From NCBI GenBank assembly GCA_044375415.1, contig JBILMS010000012.1, positions 1 to 63,749 on the forward strand: a stretch of DNA of 63,749 bases. Direction: 5' to 3'. Below the pieces are notes generated by a model, which did not search any database, had not been told where the DNA came from, and was given only the letters and a program-made list of their open reading frames with translations. The stretch's first letter is position 1; every line of letters begins with the position of its first letter. The DNA comes from JAWXBG01 sp044375415. GTDB lineage: Bacteria; Bacteroidota; Bacteroidia; Flavobacteriales_D; Sanyastnellaceae. Of the stretch, positions 44,118 through 54,173 are shown one piece after another. The position numbers were made by a program, and so were the translations under genes.

Positions 44118-47100
44118 ATGAAGTCAATTTTACTTAGATCTGTGGGTCTGGTCTTGGGCATCTTATGCTCTGCCATTCTCTCACACGCACAACTTACTGT
44201 AGATCTCGATCTTACTCCTGAGGAGATGATTCAGAATCTCGTTGGTGAAGGTGTCGAAATCCTCAACGTTTCGGTCTCTGCCGCCGACAGCACGATTAGT
44301 TATTACTACAGTGTAAACACAGAAATGGGAAGCAACGAAGGATTGTTGATGACCACCGGTAATGTGTTTAATGCGATTGGACCAAACAACACAAGTGGTC
44401 TTCCTCAATTGAGTGGACAGACTTGTCTCAATTGTGGTTTATTCGACAACAACTTTCCCGGTTGCGATCTTTTGGATCTCGCTCAAGACCGCGAAACTTT
44501 TGATTGTACAAGTATCGAATTCGACATTATTCCGCAAGGAGATAGTCTTCGATTTGAATACACCTTTGCTTCTGAAGAATACAATGAATGGGTTGGTTCT
44601 CCTTTCAACGACGTATTTGGATTTTTCATTTCCGGTCCCGGTATAGGTACCGATGTGAACATTGCGCTTATTCCCGGAACAAGCACTGCCGTTGCCATTA
44701 ACAGTGTCAACGGACTTCCACTCAACCCTTATAATATTTATTACTACAACAACCAAAATCCACTTGGCCAGTTTATACAATACGATGGTTTTACGATCAA
44801 TCTCGCTGCCGAAGTAGGCAATCTTATTCCATGCGAAACGTATCACTTAACCCTGATGATCGCGGATGCATCTGACCGTGTATATGACTCCGGTGTGTTT
44901 ATCAATGCTATAGAATCAAATCCGGTTAACGTTGTTACAGCAACTGCGGGCGGACTGGATTTTATGATCGAAGGATGTAATGACGGTACGATTACTTTTT
45001 CACGCGACGAAGTTTCTGCCAATCCGCAAGATGTAGTTTTTTACATCGGAGGTAATGCCACTAATGGTGTTGACTACACTCCTACCATTGGTTCCGGTAT
45101 CCCTCTTGATCCCACTACAATCACTATACCCGCCGACGAAATAAGCGTCAGCATTGATATTGAAGCCTTAGCAGATGGTATAACGGAAGGCGATGAATAC
45201 ATCATAATTTATCTTCAAAATCCACTTTGTATTTCAGAAAATTTATTGGACTCTATTATTTTTTACATCTCCGACTTACTTGAAGTAACTGCCTCTCCGG
45301 ATAGCAGTGAAATTTGTGCCGGTGCTTGCGTTCAGCTTTCAGGAACAGCTATTACAGAAGGCTCAGCAACTTTTGAATGGTCTCCATTAGACGGACTTAC
45401 AGATGCGCAAACATTAAATCCCACTGCTTGTCCTACAACGACAACAACTTATTATCTCACATCCTCAATCTCGGAATGTTCAGCCATTGATTCCGTTGTT
45501 GTAGTAGTAAGTAATCTCACTCTTGAAATTGAATCGAGCAATGATGCTTGTCAAACCTCAAGCACCGGTAGTATTGATCTCACCGTTTCAGATGGTGTAG
45601 AACCGTACATCTACGATTGGACAGGCCCCAATGGATTCGAGGCACACGTAGAAGATTTGGAAGCATTATTGCCGGGTGAATATTGCGTAACGGTTACCGA
45701 TCAAAACGGATGCATCGGTGCACTCTGTGTTACTATTATCCAAACCGAAGAACTCTCAATAAGCGAAGAAATAATTCCTCTTTTTGGTTGTGGATTTCCT
45801 ATTAGTTGTAATGGTCAATGCGACGGTTCGATCAACATAGAAGTGAGTGGAGGAATAGAACCATTTACGTACGAATGGTTAGGACCAAATGGATATTCAG
45901 CTTCCACACAAGATGTAAGTTCGTTGTGTGCCGGACTATATACGCTCACCATTACCGATGCTGTCGGTTGTGTTTTGGTGGACACCTATTCCTTGTCAGA
46001 ACCAAGTGCTCTTTCAATCAATCTGATAGGACAAGTGGATGTATTATGTAATGGCGATCAATCAGGATCTGCCACGGTAAATGCTCAAGGCGGCTGCTCT
46101 CCATACACCTACGTTTGGAGCCACGATCCATTGGTTACAGGACCTACTGCAACGAATCTTCCAAGTGGAACATTTAACGTCACGGTTACCGATCAGAATG
46201 GCTGTACCAGCGATGATTCGGTAACTATTACAGTGGGCGAACCCCAAGCACCACTGGCTGTAAGCACAGATTTGATTAGCAACTACGCCGGTGGTTTCAA
46301 CGTTTCTTGTCCTGATACAAATGATGGTTTTGTAGAAATAAGTATTACAGATGGAACTCCGGGATATACGATCAACTGGTTCGATGCAGACGACAATCTT
46401 TTTTCTACAAGTGAAGATTTGGCCTTTGCTCCCTGTGGCGACTATACACTCATTGTAACTGATGCCAATGGTTGTCAATTTTCTCAAAATTATACACTCA
46501 CTTGTGTACCTGCCATCCAAATTACATTCACAACCGTTCCTAATTCATGTGCAAATCCGAACTCCGGTCAGGGTGCTATTACGCTAACGTCGGTGAGCGG
46601 TGGTCATGGAGGTCCTTTCAATTTCGAATATACCGGACCTAGCTGTAACACATGTACGACACAGAATATTACCAACATCAATTCGGGAGTATATACGCTT
46701 ATCGTAACAGATAATGTTGGATGTTCCGAAACTTTCACCATTGTAGTTGGCAACAACGATCTCTTTTCGGCCGATGCCATTATGACTCCTGCATCATGTT
46801 TCGGGTTATGCGATGGGGCATTAGACCTCACACCGAATCCGGCAGGTGCATACGATTATGAATGGTACGACTCTAACAACATTTTAATTGCAACCACAGA
46901 AGATGTGAGTGGATTGTGTGCGGGCAACTACACCGTGCAACTAACCGCTGAAGGTTGCTCAGGCACTTTTCTTTTTAACGTAAACCAACCAAGCGAAATA
47001 GATATTCAAGTACTGTCTGCCATTCCTCCCGGATGTTTCGGGCAAAACAATGGTACAATTGATATCAATGTTTCCGGAGGTGCCGGTGGTTACACATACG

Positions 47101-49937
47101 AATGGGATGCACCGGGTGGATGTTTCTTGGTGAACATAAATGACGAAGACCAGCAAAATCTTTATGAATGTTGTTATACCGTTGTTGCAACCGATGCGGC
47201 CGGATGTTCTTCAGAAGAAACTATTTGTTTGGATGCACCAAATTTGATGGACATCGAAGTAGAGGTTAGTTTATACAATGGGGGTTACAACGTTTCATGC
47301 AATGATGCGAACGATGGTGAAATTTCTGTGTTCATAGCGGGAGGAACCATGCCGTACACATACGATTGGAGCGACTGTTCTGACATTGACAATATTGACG
47401 AAAACGGTTCAATTCTCACGGGAGCAAGTGCCGGCACTTATTGTGTGGAAGTGTTCGATGTAAACGGATGTTTGGCTACCACCACAGTTACCCTTACTGA
47501 ACCTTTACCAATCGAAGACGACGGAACTATCTCTAATTACAATGGATTTGGAGTTTCATGTTTTGAAAGCACCAATGGATGGATATCACCAGGCTTCAGT
47601 GGTGGTGTTGGAATATATGACATCGATTGGGTTACAGGTAATATTGGAAATAATTCTGCCAATGCTGATACTCTTTTCAACCTTGCACCTGATACCTATA
47701 CAGCTATTGTTACAGATGTAAATTTTTGTACGAATACATTTACTTATACAATCACCGAACCCGAGGAACTTCTTGCGGCGGTAGATTTCATTCAAGCCAT
47801 TTCTTGTTTTGGTGCCGACGATGCGAGTATCGCAGCGAGCGCCGATGGCGGAGTTCCGGCTTATGATTTTACCTGGACGGATCAAAATCAAAATGAGTAC
47901 TCAGGAAGTGTAATTGGTCCATTGGCTTCAGGCACGTACGATCTTACTGTAACAGATTTAAATGAATGTACAGATACGCTATCGGTAACGATTACTGATC
48001 CCGATCCCTTTACCGTGGCGATCGATCCTAACGTCCCCGGTATCATCTTTTCACTGAGTTGTTTTGGAGACAGCAATGGCGAATTGGGAGTAACCATCAA
48101 TGGTGGTGATCCTAACTTCATCTATGAATGGACAGATGGTGATGGAAATGTTTTAAGTACCGACCCGATTATTTCAAATCTTCCTGCAGGTACATATTGT
48201 GTGACGGTTACGGATAACGGTGGCTGCGAAGCTTCTGACTGTTTCGAAATTACCCAGCCTTTAGAAGCCTTAGTTATTTCAAGTGAAGTCAGCGTTTACA
48301 ATGGTGGATTCAACATTTCCTGTTACGGAGCATGTGATGGTACTATCGATTTAACAGTTAGTGGTGGTGTTCCAACATACACCTATCAATGGAACCCCGG
48401 TCAGGAAACCACCGAAGACATCGCGAATGCATGTGCTCAGTTCTACGAAGTTTTGGTTACCGATGCCAACGGTTGCGAACATTTGCTCGACTTTGATCTT
48501 ACAGAACCGGAATTACTCGGTCTGAATATCACTGTCTCTCAATTTAATTGTGGTTACAATGTTTCATGTAATGGCGAATGCGATGGAAGTATTTCAGTGG
48601 AAGCATTTGGTGGAGAACCCGGGTATACCATTACGTGGGTTGAACTTGGTCTAACCGATGTAACGACCGTTGAAGATCTATGTGCCGGTACTTACACCGT
48701 GTGTGTTACCGATGCTGTGGGATGTGAAACATGTGAAATAATTACCATCTCGGAACCTGAAATTCTTTCGGTCAATATCACACAAACAGTCGACTGTCTT
48801 GGAAGTGTACAGCTCTGTCCTTCTATATCCGGCGGTTGTGCACCATACAGCTACCAATGGTCGGACGGAGATGCATCCGAATGCATCGATGTTAATTCAG
48901 ATGGTCTTTATACTCTCACTGTTATTGATGCCAATGGCTGTTCTGCTTCTGTAGATGTGCAGGTTGTTGTTCCTACTCCACTCGATGTCACATTTACTTC
49001 GGTGGATGCCGACTGCGGATTGTGCAACGGGTCTTACAACATAACTATCTCAGGTGGAACGCTCCCTTATGATTTTCAAGGATCACAAACAGACACCGAC
49101 CTATGTCCCGGAACTTATACGGTGACTATAACAGATGCCAATGGCTGCGTGGAAGTCGTTGACATTACCATCGGTGGACCACAACCATTTGTAGTTAATT
49201 CAGATAGAACCAATTTGCAATGTTTTGGTGATAACTCAGGTTCTGTGAGTCTGGAAGTTTTAGGAACAAATGGTGTGATAATAACTTGGTTCGATCAAAA
49301 CGGTGATCAAGTTGGAACCGGTAGTCCGCTGACAGGTTTGCCGGCCGGAACTTATACCGGAACTTGGGTTGATGTAAATGGCTGCACGGACGATGTTGTT
49401 GTAAGTATTTCACAACCGAGTGAAATTATCATTAACGGAAGCAGCCCACTATTCGACAATGGATTTAATATTTCAGTTTTCGCGGGAAGTGATGGAAGCA
49501 TAGCCACTGAAGTGACAGGGGGAACACCCGGCTACACATATACTTGGACCGGACCTGTGAACTTAGCCGATACCACAGCGTATCCGTCAGATCTACCGGC
49601 GGGAACATACGAACTCACTATTACTGATGCGAACGGATGCACAAAGGATACAACCTTTGTATTAACAGAACCTGATATCCTTGATTTCCCAACCGGTATA
49701 TCACCGAATGGAGACAATCAAAATGATTCATACGTGATTATAGGGGTTGAGGGATTTCCGAATAATACATTCAAAGTATTTAATCGCTGGGGAAATATCG
49801 TTTACGAAAAATCGGGCTATGCCAACAATTGGTATGGTCAGAATAGCGATGGAAATGACCTCGCCGATGGAACCTACTTCGTGGTCTTTGTGGCCGGAGA
49901 AAAAGAATTTAGTTCATACGTTGATTTAAGGAGATAA
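44118..49937 (+). CDS. Giant SprB-like adhesin with type B sorting domain
   Basis: From the ATG at 44118 the protein has 1939 residues with a signal peptide (about 1-25). A TTG 57 bp upstream would add 19 unsuited residues. Residues about 25-270 form a choice-of-anchor L domain (T-P-E-E-M, G-L-L-M-T-T-G, F-E-Y-T-F-A-S-E-E-Y), and about 271-375 a Calx-beta-like domain. Seventeen SprB-type repeats follow, each with the strand G-x-Y-x-x-x-V-T-D-x-x-G-C (about 500-1850), then a gliding-type (type B) sorting domain (about 1855-1939; S-P-N-G-D-N-Q-N-D, F-N-R-W-G-N-x-V-Y). It should be exported through the T9SS and act as a surface adhesin for attachment or motility. PorP/SprF follows 44 bp later. 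Confidence 0.92.
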   Translation: MKSILLRSVGLVLGILCSAILSHAQLTVDLDLTPEEMIQNLVGEGVEILNVSVSAADSTISYYYSVNTEMGSNEGLLMTTGNVFNAIGPNNTSGLPQLSGQTCLNCGLFDNNFPGCDLLDLAQDRETFDCTSIEFDIIPQGDSLRFEYTFASEEYNEWVGSPFNDVFGFFISGPGIGTDVNIALIPGTSTAVAINSVNGLPLNPYNIYYYNNQNPLGQFIQYDGFTINLAAEVGNLIPCETYHLTLMIADASDRVYDSGVFINAIESNPVNVVTATAGGLDFMIEGCNDGTITFSRDEVSANPQDVVFYIGGNATNGVDYTPTIGSGIPLDPTTITIPADEISVSIDIEALADGITEGDEYIIIYLQNPLCISENLLDSIIFYISDLLEVTASPDSSEICAGACVQLSGTAITEGSATFEWSPLDGLTDAQTLNPTACPTTTTTYYLTSSISECSAIDSVVVVVSNLTLEIESSNDACQTSSTGSIDLTVSDGVEPYIYDWTGPNGFEAHVEDLEALLPGEYCVTVTDQNGCIGALCVTIIQTEELSISEEIIPLFGCGFPISCNGQCDGSINIEVSGGIEPFTYEWLGPNGYSASTQDVSSLCAGLYTLTITDAVGCVLVDTYSLSEPSALSINLIGQVDVLCNGDQSGSATVNAQGGCSPYTYVWSHDPLVTGPTATNLPSGTFNVTVTDQNGCTSDDSVTITVGEPQAPLAVSTDLISNYAGGFNVSCPDTNDGFVEISITDGTPGYTINWFDADDNLFSTSEDLAFAPCGDYTLIVTDANGCQFSQNYTLTCVPAIQITFTTVPNSCANPNSGQGAITLTSVSGGHGGPFNFEYTGPSCNTCTTQNITNINSGVYTLIVTDNVGCSETFTIVVGNNDLFSADAIMTPASCFGLCDGALDLTPNPAGAYDYEWYDSNNILIATTEDVSGLCAGNYTVQLTAEGCSGTFLFNVNQPSEIDIQVLSAIPPGCFGQNNGTIDINVSGGAGGYTYEWDAPGGCFLVNINDEDQQNLYECCYTVVATDAAGCSSEETICLDAPNLMDIEVEVSLYNGGYNVSCNDANDGEISVFIAGGTMPYTYDWSDCSDIDNIDENGSILTGASAGTYCVEVFDVNGCLATTTVTLTEPLPIEDDGTISNYNGFGVSCFESTNGWISPGFSGGVGIYDIDWVTGNIGNNSANADTLFNLAPDTYTAIVTDVNFCTNTFTYTITEPEELLAAVDFIQAISCFGADDASIAASADGGVPAYDFTWTDQNQNEYSGSVIGPLASGTYDLTVTDLNECTDTLSVTITDPDPFTVAIDPNVPGIIFSLSCFGDSNGELGVTINGGDPNFIYEWTDGDGNVLSTDPIISNLPAGTYCVTVTDNGGCEASDCFEITQPLEALVISSEVSVYNGGFNISCYGACDGTIDLTVSGGVPTYTYQWNPGQETTEDIANACAQFYEVLVTDANGCEHLLDFDLTEPELLGLNITVSQFNCGYNVSCNGECDGSISVEAFGGEPGYTITWVELGLTDVTTVEDLCAGTYTVCVTDAVGCETCEIITISEPEILSVNITQTVDCLGSVQLCPSISGGCAPYSYQWSDGDASECIDVNSDGLYTLTVIDANGCSASVDVQVVVPTPLDVTFTSVDADCGLCNGSYNITISGGTLPYDFQGSQTDTDLCPGTYTVTITDANGCVEVVDITIGGPQPFVVNSDRTNLQCFGDNSGSVSLEVLGTNGVIITWFDQNGDQVGTGSPLTGLPAGTYTGTWVDVNGCTDDVVVSISQPSEIIINGSSPLFDNGFNISVFAGSDGSIATEVTGGTPGYTYTWTGPVNLADTTAYPSDLPAGTYELTITDANGCTKDTTFVLTEPDILDFPTGISPNGDNQNDSYVIIGVEGFPNNTFKVFNRWGNIVYEKSGYANNWYGQNSDGNDLADGTYFVVFVAGEKEFSSYVDLRR

Positions 49938-49981
49938 GCAACATGATACATCAAGTAATTACAAAAAGCAAGCGCACACTG

Positions 49982-50902
49982 ATGAAAAAGATCGTAGCAC
50001 TTTCAATCATAATGATGGCTTCATTGCTTTCCTTCAGTCAACAAGAAGTAATGATTAGTCAGTACATGTTCAATGGACTCGTATTGAACCCTGCCTATGC
50101 GGGCACGCATCCATATTGGAGCACGAGTGTATTGCACCGCAGTCAATGGGTGGGATTTGACAGAGCTCCCGTGACACAGACCCTTTGCATAGATGGCCCT
50201 ATTGCTAAAAGAAAACTAGGTTTGGGTTTCACACTTACCAATGATAAAATTGGAATCACCCGACAAATGGAAGCAGGAGCAAATCTTGCTTACAAGTTAT
50301 TTCTCGGATCAGGAAATCTAAGTTTCGGTTTGAGAGCATCAGTTGCAAGTTATAGCGCTGATCTCACCGACGCTAAAATTTGGGATACCGAAGACCCTGT
50401 ATATGCGAATAATATTCAAGGAGAGATGATTCCAAAAGTTGGATTTGGTGCCTACTACTACACGTCCAAATGGTACGCTGGTTTGTCAATTCCGGTTATT
50501 TATGCCGCCGATCAAAACATTATTCCACAGAATTCAAGTTTGGATCGATATTTTACAAATCACATGTACTTGCATTCAGGTATCGTTTTCGAACCAAGTC
50601 TAACACTTGCAATAAAACCAAGCATACTTGTGAAATACGAAGCAGGTGCGCCTGTAGAAGTGGACCTCAATTGCAACTTTATGTTCTTCCAAAAATATTG
50701 GCTGGGTGTTGGATATAGAACGGGAGATGCATTGGTAGCAATGGCCGAATGGAACATTACACCCCAATTCCGCCTGGGATATGCTTACGATTATACACTT
50801 ACCGATATAGCTGATTACAGCAGCGGTTCACATGAAGTAATGCTTGGATTCGACTTCGGCAAAGACGTTAGTCTCAAAACTCGTTCTCCTCGTTATTTTT
50901 AA
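49982..50902 (+). CDS. PorP/SprF-family type IX secretion membrane protein
   Basis: From the ATG at 49982 the protein has 306 residues with a signal peptide (about 1-19, S-F-S-Q). An ATG 39 bp upstream gives a longer form with an atypical basic N-terminus. The motif Q-Y-M-F-N-G-L-V-L-N-P-A-Y-A-G (about 26-40) marks the PorP/SprF family, which forms an outer-membrane barrel that helps export or anchor type B cargo. The typical family order SprB-SprF is kept. The last strand is L-K-T-R-S-P-R-Y-F. Confidence 0.93.
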   Translation: MKKIVALSIIMMASLLSFSQQEVMISQYMFNGLVLNPAYAGTHPYWSTSVLHRSQWVGFDRAPVTQTLCIDGPIAKRKLGLGFTLTNDKIGITRQMEAGANLAYKLFLGSGNLSFGLRASVASYSADLTDAKIWDTEDPVYANNIQGEMIPKVGFGAYYYTSKWYAGLSIPVIYAADQNIIPQNSSLDRYFTNHMYLHSGIVFEPSLTLAIKPSILVKYEAGAPVEVDLNCNFMFFQKYWLGVGYRTGDALVAMAEWNITPQFRLGYAYDYTLTDIADYSSGSHEVMLGFDFGKDVSLKTRSPRYF

Positions 50903-50914
50903 TTTTTGAGTAAC

Positions 50915-52933
50915 ATGAAATTATTTCTCACCCGAATATTTACGTTGATTGTAGTTGCAACACTGCTCAGTAGTTGTGCATCTATGTATATTAAAAACGG
51001 CAAAAAAGCCTATACAGACTTGAAGTACCAAGATGCAATTTGGTATTTTGAAAAGGGCTTAGCCAAAAAAGAAGATTCAGAAGCACGAAAAATGCTTGCC
51101 GAATCATACCAAATGGTTAATGAGGTGAACAAAGCCAAAGAGGCATACGCTATCACCAACGTATATACCGATAATACGGATGAAGATCGCATCAAGCAGG
51201 GGAAAGCATTAATGGCTAAAGGAAATTACGAAGAGGCTTCTGTAATATTTGAAGGTGTTTTATCGAGAGATCCCTCGAATGAAACGGCGCAAGAACTTTT
51301 CGCCTCTTGCGAAAAACACGAAAACATGATGGCGGATTCAGTGTTTTACACCGTAACATCACTTAACATTCCCGGAGCAATGGCTCCCTACTCAGCAGCT
51401 CCCTACAACGGTGGATTGCTCATCTCGGCCCCTTCTACTAAAGGAGACAAGGATCCTTATACCAACAAAGCGTTTACCGACTTGTACTTTACAAAAGATA
51501 ATGCTAGCGGATGGTCGATGCCGGAAGCTTTAACCTCTGTAAACAGCAAATACCACGATGCCGTTGGTGTTGTTTCACCCGATGGAAGTACATTGGTGTT
51601 TACCCGCAGTTTTTCTTTGAAAGGAGGAGCACTCGCCGGCAATGACAAAGACGTGAGCAACACTCAATTGTACATGAGTAAAAAAGGAAATGATGGACAA
51701 TGGGGCAAACCGGAAATGATGCCATTTAACGATCCAAAATTTATGTATGCTCATCCAGCTTATTCTGCTGACGGAAGTGCACTTTACTTCAGTTCTGATC
51801 GCGATGGTGGCAGCGGTAAAATGGATATTTACTCTATTGCAGCGACCGGCGGTGGATGGGGAGCTCCCGTGAATCTTGGTCCAACGGTGAACACAAAAGG
51901 AAACGACGTTTTCCCAACCATGCTAGGCAACGACACGCTTTACTTCTCTAGTGATGCACATCGATCTTTAGGTAAACTCGACATTGTTTATACTACCAAA
52001 TCTTCGGGCACTTGGAGTGAACCCGCACACGTTAGTTATCCTATCAACTCCGAGCGCGACGATTTTGGTTTGGTGTGGAATGCAGATCGCAAATCCGGAT
52101 ATTTTACTTCTTCTCGCTCAGGCGGTGATTTGATCTATTCATTTACCTACGAAGTTCCTGAGATATTATATAAAGGCCTCGTATCGGGCAAGAAAAGTAT
52201 GCTTCCGCTTGGAGGTGCTAAAATCACTGTTAAGAATCTTACCGATGGCACCGAAGACGTTTATTATTCCGATGGCAATGGCGAATACGATATCGAGCTT
52301 ATGCCGGGTAAAGACTATCAAATGATCACAGAATTGGATGGTTACTTCAATGTGAGCGATGACGTCAGCACGAAAGGAAAACGCTCTTCAGAAGAGATTG
52401 ATAAAGTAACGGAATTAAATGAGTTGATCATAACCAAACCTGAGGATACAGCCGGAAATACAGAAACTCCCGGAAATGGCGATAGCAAAGATCCAAAAGG
52501 TGGCAAGAAAGGTAAAAATGGAAAAGATCCTAAAGATGGAAAATCGGGAACTGGCTCCGGAAAAGAAGATAACAAAGGGATTTACGATATTCCAAACATC
52601 CATTGGGACTACAACAAATGGGACGTCCGTCGCGATGCTGAACCTTATTTAAATGATCTTGTAAAACTCTTTAAAGACAATCAACAAGTGAAATTTGAAA
52701 TTCGCAGTCATACCGATTGCCGTGGTAGTTATGAATACAATGACGACCTATCTGACAAACGTGCAGGGGCAGTTATTGATTACTTAGTTGCAAAAGGAGT
52801 TCCCCGAAACATCATGACCAGCAAAGGATACGGCGAACGTCGTTTACTCAACAAGTGCACAGACGGTGTCGAATGTGATGAAAGCCTGCATCAGGATAAT
52901 AGACGTACCGAGTTTATCGTTACCGCGAAATAA
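50915..52933 (+). CDS. PorE-like TPR/PD40/OmpA lipoprotein
   Basis: From the ATG at 50915 the lipoprotein has 672 residues with lipobox L-L-S-S-C (C21). Order of domains: TPR-like repeats (about 27-140), a PD40/WD40-like propeller (about 150-410; G-S-A-L-Y-F-S-S-D-R-D-G-G), a carboxypeptidase-regulatory-like sandwich (about 415-500), a Lys/Gly/Asp-rich linker (about 520-560), and an OmpA C-domain (about 565-672; S-H-T-D-C-R-G, D-x-x-L-S-x-x-R-A). This order matches PorE, which ties the T9SS trans-envelope complex to peptidoglycan. It follows PorP/SprF closely. Confidence 0.88.
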   Translation: MKLFLTRIFTLIVVATLLSSCASMYIKNGKKAYTDLKYQDAIWYFEKGLAKKEDSEARKMLAESYQMVNEVNKAKEAYAITNVYTDNTDEDRIKQGKALMAKGNYEEASVIFEGVLSRDPSNETAQELFASCEKHENMMADSVFYTVTSLNIPGAMAPYSAAPYNGGLLISAPSTKGDKDPYTNKAFTDLYFTKDNASGWSMPEALTSVNSKYHDAVGVVSPDGSTLVFTRSFSLKGGALAGNDKDVSNTQLYMSKKGNDGQWGKPEMMPFNDPKFMYAHPAYSADGSALYFSSDRDGGSGKMDIYSIAATGGGWGAPVNLGPTVNTKGNDVFPTMLGNDTLYFSSDAHRSLGKLDIVYTTKSSGTWSEPAHVSYPINSERDDFGLVWNADRKSGYFTSSRSGGDLIYSFTYEVPEILYKGLVSGKKSMLPLGGAKITVKNLTDGTEDVYYSDGNGEYDIELMPGKDYQMITELDGYFNVSDDVSTKGKRSSEEIDKVTELNELIITKPEDTAGNTETPGNGDSKDPKGGKKGKNGKDPKDGKSGTGSGKEDNKGIYDIPNIHWDYNKWDVRRDAEPYLNDLVKLFKDNQQVKFEIRSHTDCRGSYEYNDDLSDKRAGAVIDYLVAKGVPRNIMTSKGYGERRLLNKCTDGVECDESLHQDNRRTEFIVTAK

Positions 52934-52982
52934 GTAGTTAATACTACAAATAGCAATTCGATATTCGACTTTACGAAAGTAC

Positions 52983-53966
52983 TTACGGGCAAGATGTGCC
53001 GTATATACCTATGAAATCCAGTAAGTCCAAAACCCCTATTACGCCGTCATTATTAAAATCTGCCGGGCAATCATCTACGCAATTAGCAAAAATGCAACTG
53101 CCATTATCCATGGTTGCCGTCGGATTGTAATTACTTGCTGCAGGATACGTGCAACCCTGAATTCCGCATGGAATAACTTGTAAATTGAAGGTATAGGTAG
53201 TACCTCCAAAAGCATTTGTAGCCGTTAAGTTCACAGGATAAACTCCTGCATTGAGATAGCAAATAGTACTCGGATTTTGGGCTGTAGAAGAAGAGGGAAT
53301 TCCACCCGCAAATGTCCATGTCCAATTGGTCGGAGTATTAAAACTTCCATCGGTAAAATTGATGCATTGACCTTCACAAACAATTACATCACTGGCTGAG
53401 AAAAATGCTTGTGCATTGGCCGGAGGCGCACCACAGCAACCACCTTGAGATACAAATACAGTTTCATTGTCCCAGCAATTATATTGAGATTCGAAAGAAC
53501 GTAAGGTCCCATTAAACGTATCAATAAAATATTCGGCAACTTGAATCGATGTATTACATCCTCCTTGTGAACCGGTTCCACAACTGTATCCGCAAATCAT
53601 AAACGGATATCCATTAGGATCGGAATAGGTCACAGGAGGAGCAAACAAGACATCAGAAATAGCGGGAGAGACTCCGGTGATCGTTGTATTTGTAATGCCT
53701 ACACCGCAGTTATCATTAGAGCCGATGTACCCCGCATAAAGCACTTCCGTCACATTGCCTACAAAAGGTCCGGTGATATTTATCTGAACGGCTTCATAGG
53801 TGCAAATCCCAATTTTCAAGTTTGGAATATTCACATCACAATTAATGTTTATGATTCCACCGTCGTAATTGGAATAGACTACAATGTTGCCCGTTGGATT
53901 GCACGTTTGAGAAAAAACAAAACTCGAAAAAAGCATAAGACAAATGGAAAGTAGCAGAGTTTTCAT
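52983..53966 (-). CDS. Secreted PKD protein with dockerin-like C-terminus
   Basis: The 327-residue protein has a signal peptide (about 1-19, F-S-Q), an N-terminal Cys-containing domain (about 20-185), and a PKD domain (about 188-268; F-T-D-G-S-F-N-T-P-T-N-W-T-W-T-F, G-V-Y-P-V-N-L-T-A-T-N). One G-C-T-Y-P-A-A-S-N-Y-N-P repeat follows, and the C-terminus reads C-P-A-D-F-N-N-D-G-V-I-G-V-L-D-L-L-D-F, ending Y-G-T-S-C-P. The same end pattern occurs at 18649 and 26778, and none has a standard T9SS domain. It is convergent with the PorE-like gene. Confidence 0.82.
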   Translation of the reverse strand: MKTLLLSICLMLFSSFVFSQTCNPTGNIVVYSNYDGGIININCDVNIPNLKIGICTYEAVQINITGPFVGNVTEVLYAGYIGSNDNCGVGITNTTITGVSPAISDVLFAPPVTYSDPNGYPFMICGYSCGTGSQGGCNTSIQVAEYFIDTFNGTLRSFESQYNCWDNETVFVSQGGCCGAPPANAQAFFSASDVIVCEGQCINFTDGSFNTPTNWTWTFAGGIPSSSTAQNPSTICYLNAGVYPVNLTATNAFGGTTYTFNLQVIPCGIQGCTYPAASNYNPTATMDNGSCIFANCVDDCPADFNNDGVIGVLDLLDFIGIYGTSCP

Positions 53967-54142
53967 GGTTCGATAATTTGAAGCAAGATAAGTGATTTTT
54001 ATTTATGAGATGCCCTCAAAGAATGCAGGTCAAGTTTAATCTATTCATCCAAAATAGTCTGAGCTATTCTTTTCGAGATTTACCACTAATCATCCCTCAC
54101 AGCCGCATCTGTGAATTCTATTCTTACAATTACACTTCTTAT

Positions 54143-54150
54143 TACATTTG
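54143..54150 (+). promoter_or_regulatory. -7 box upstream of the sortilin-like gene
   Basis: TACATTTG is a perfect Bacteroidota -7 box, about 24 bp before the ATG at 54174. The -33 position has only ATTC instead of TTTG. The box lies inside the reading frame that begins at an upstream ATG (54111), which supports the shorter start. Confidence 0.45.
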
Positions 54151-54173
54151 ATTGCCTTTACCAATTTCCTACT

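Noticed and set aside
54111..54173. Upstream ATG of the sortilin-like gene
   Set aside because: A -7 box lies inside this segment and the signal peptide begins at 54174.
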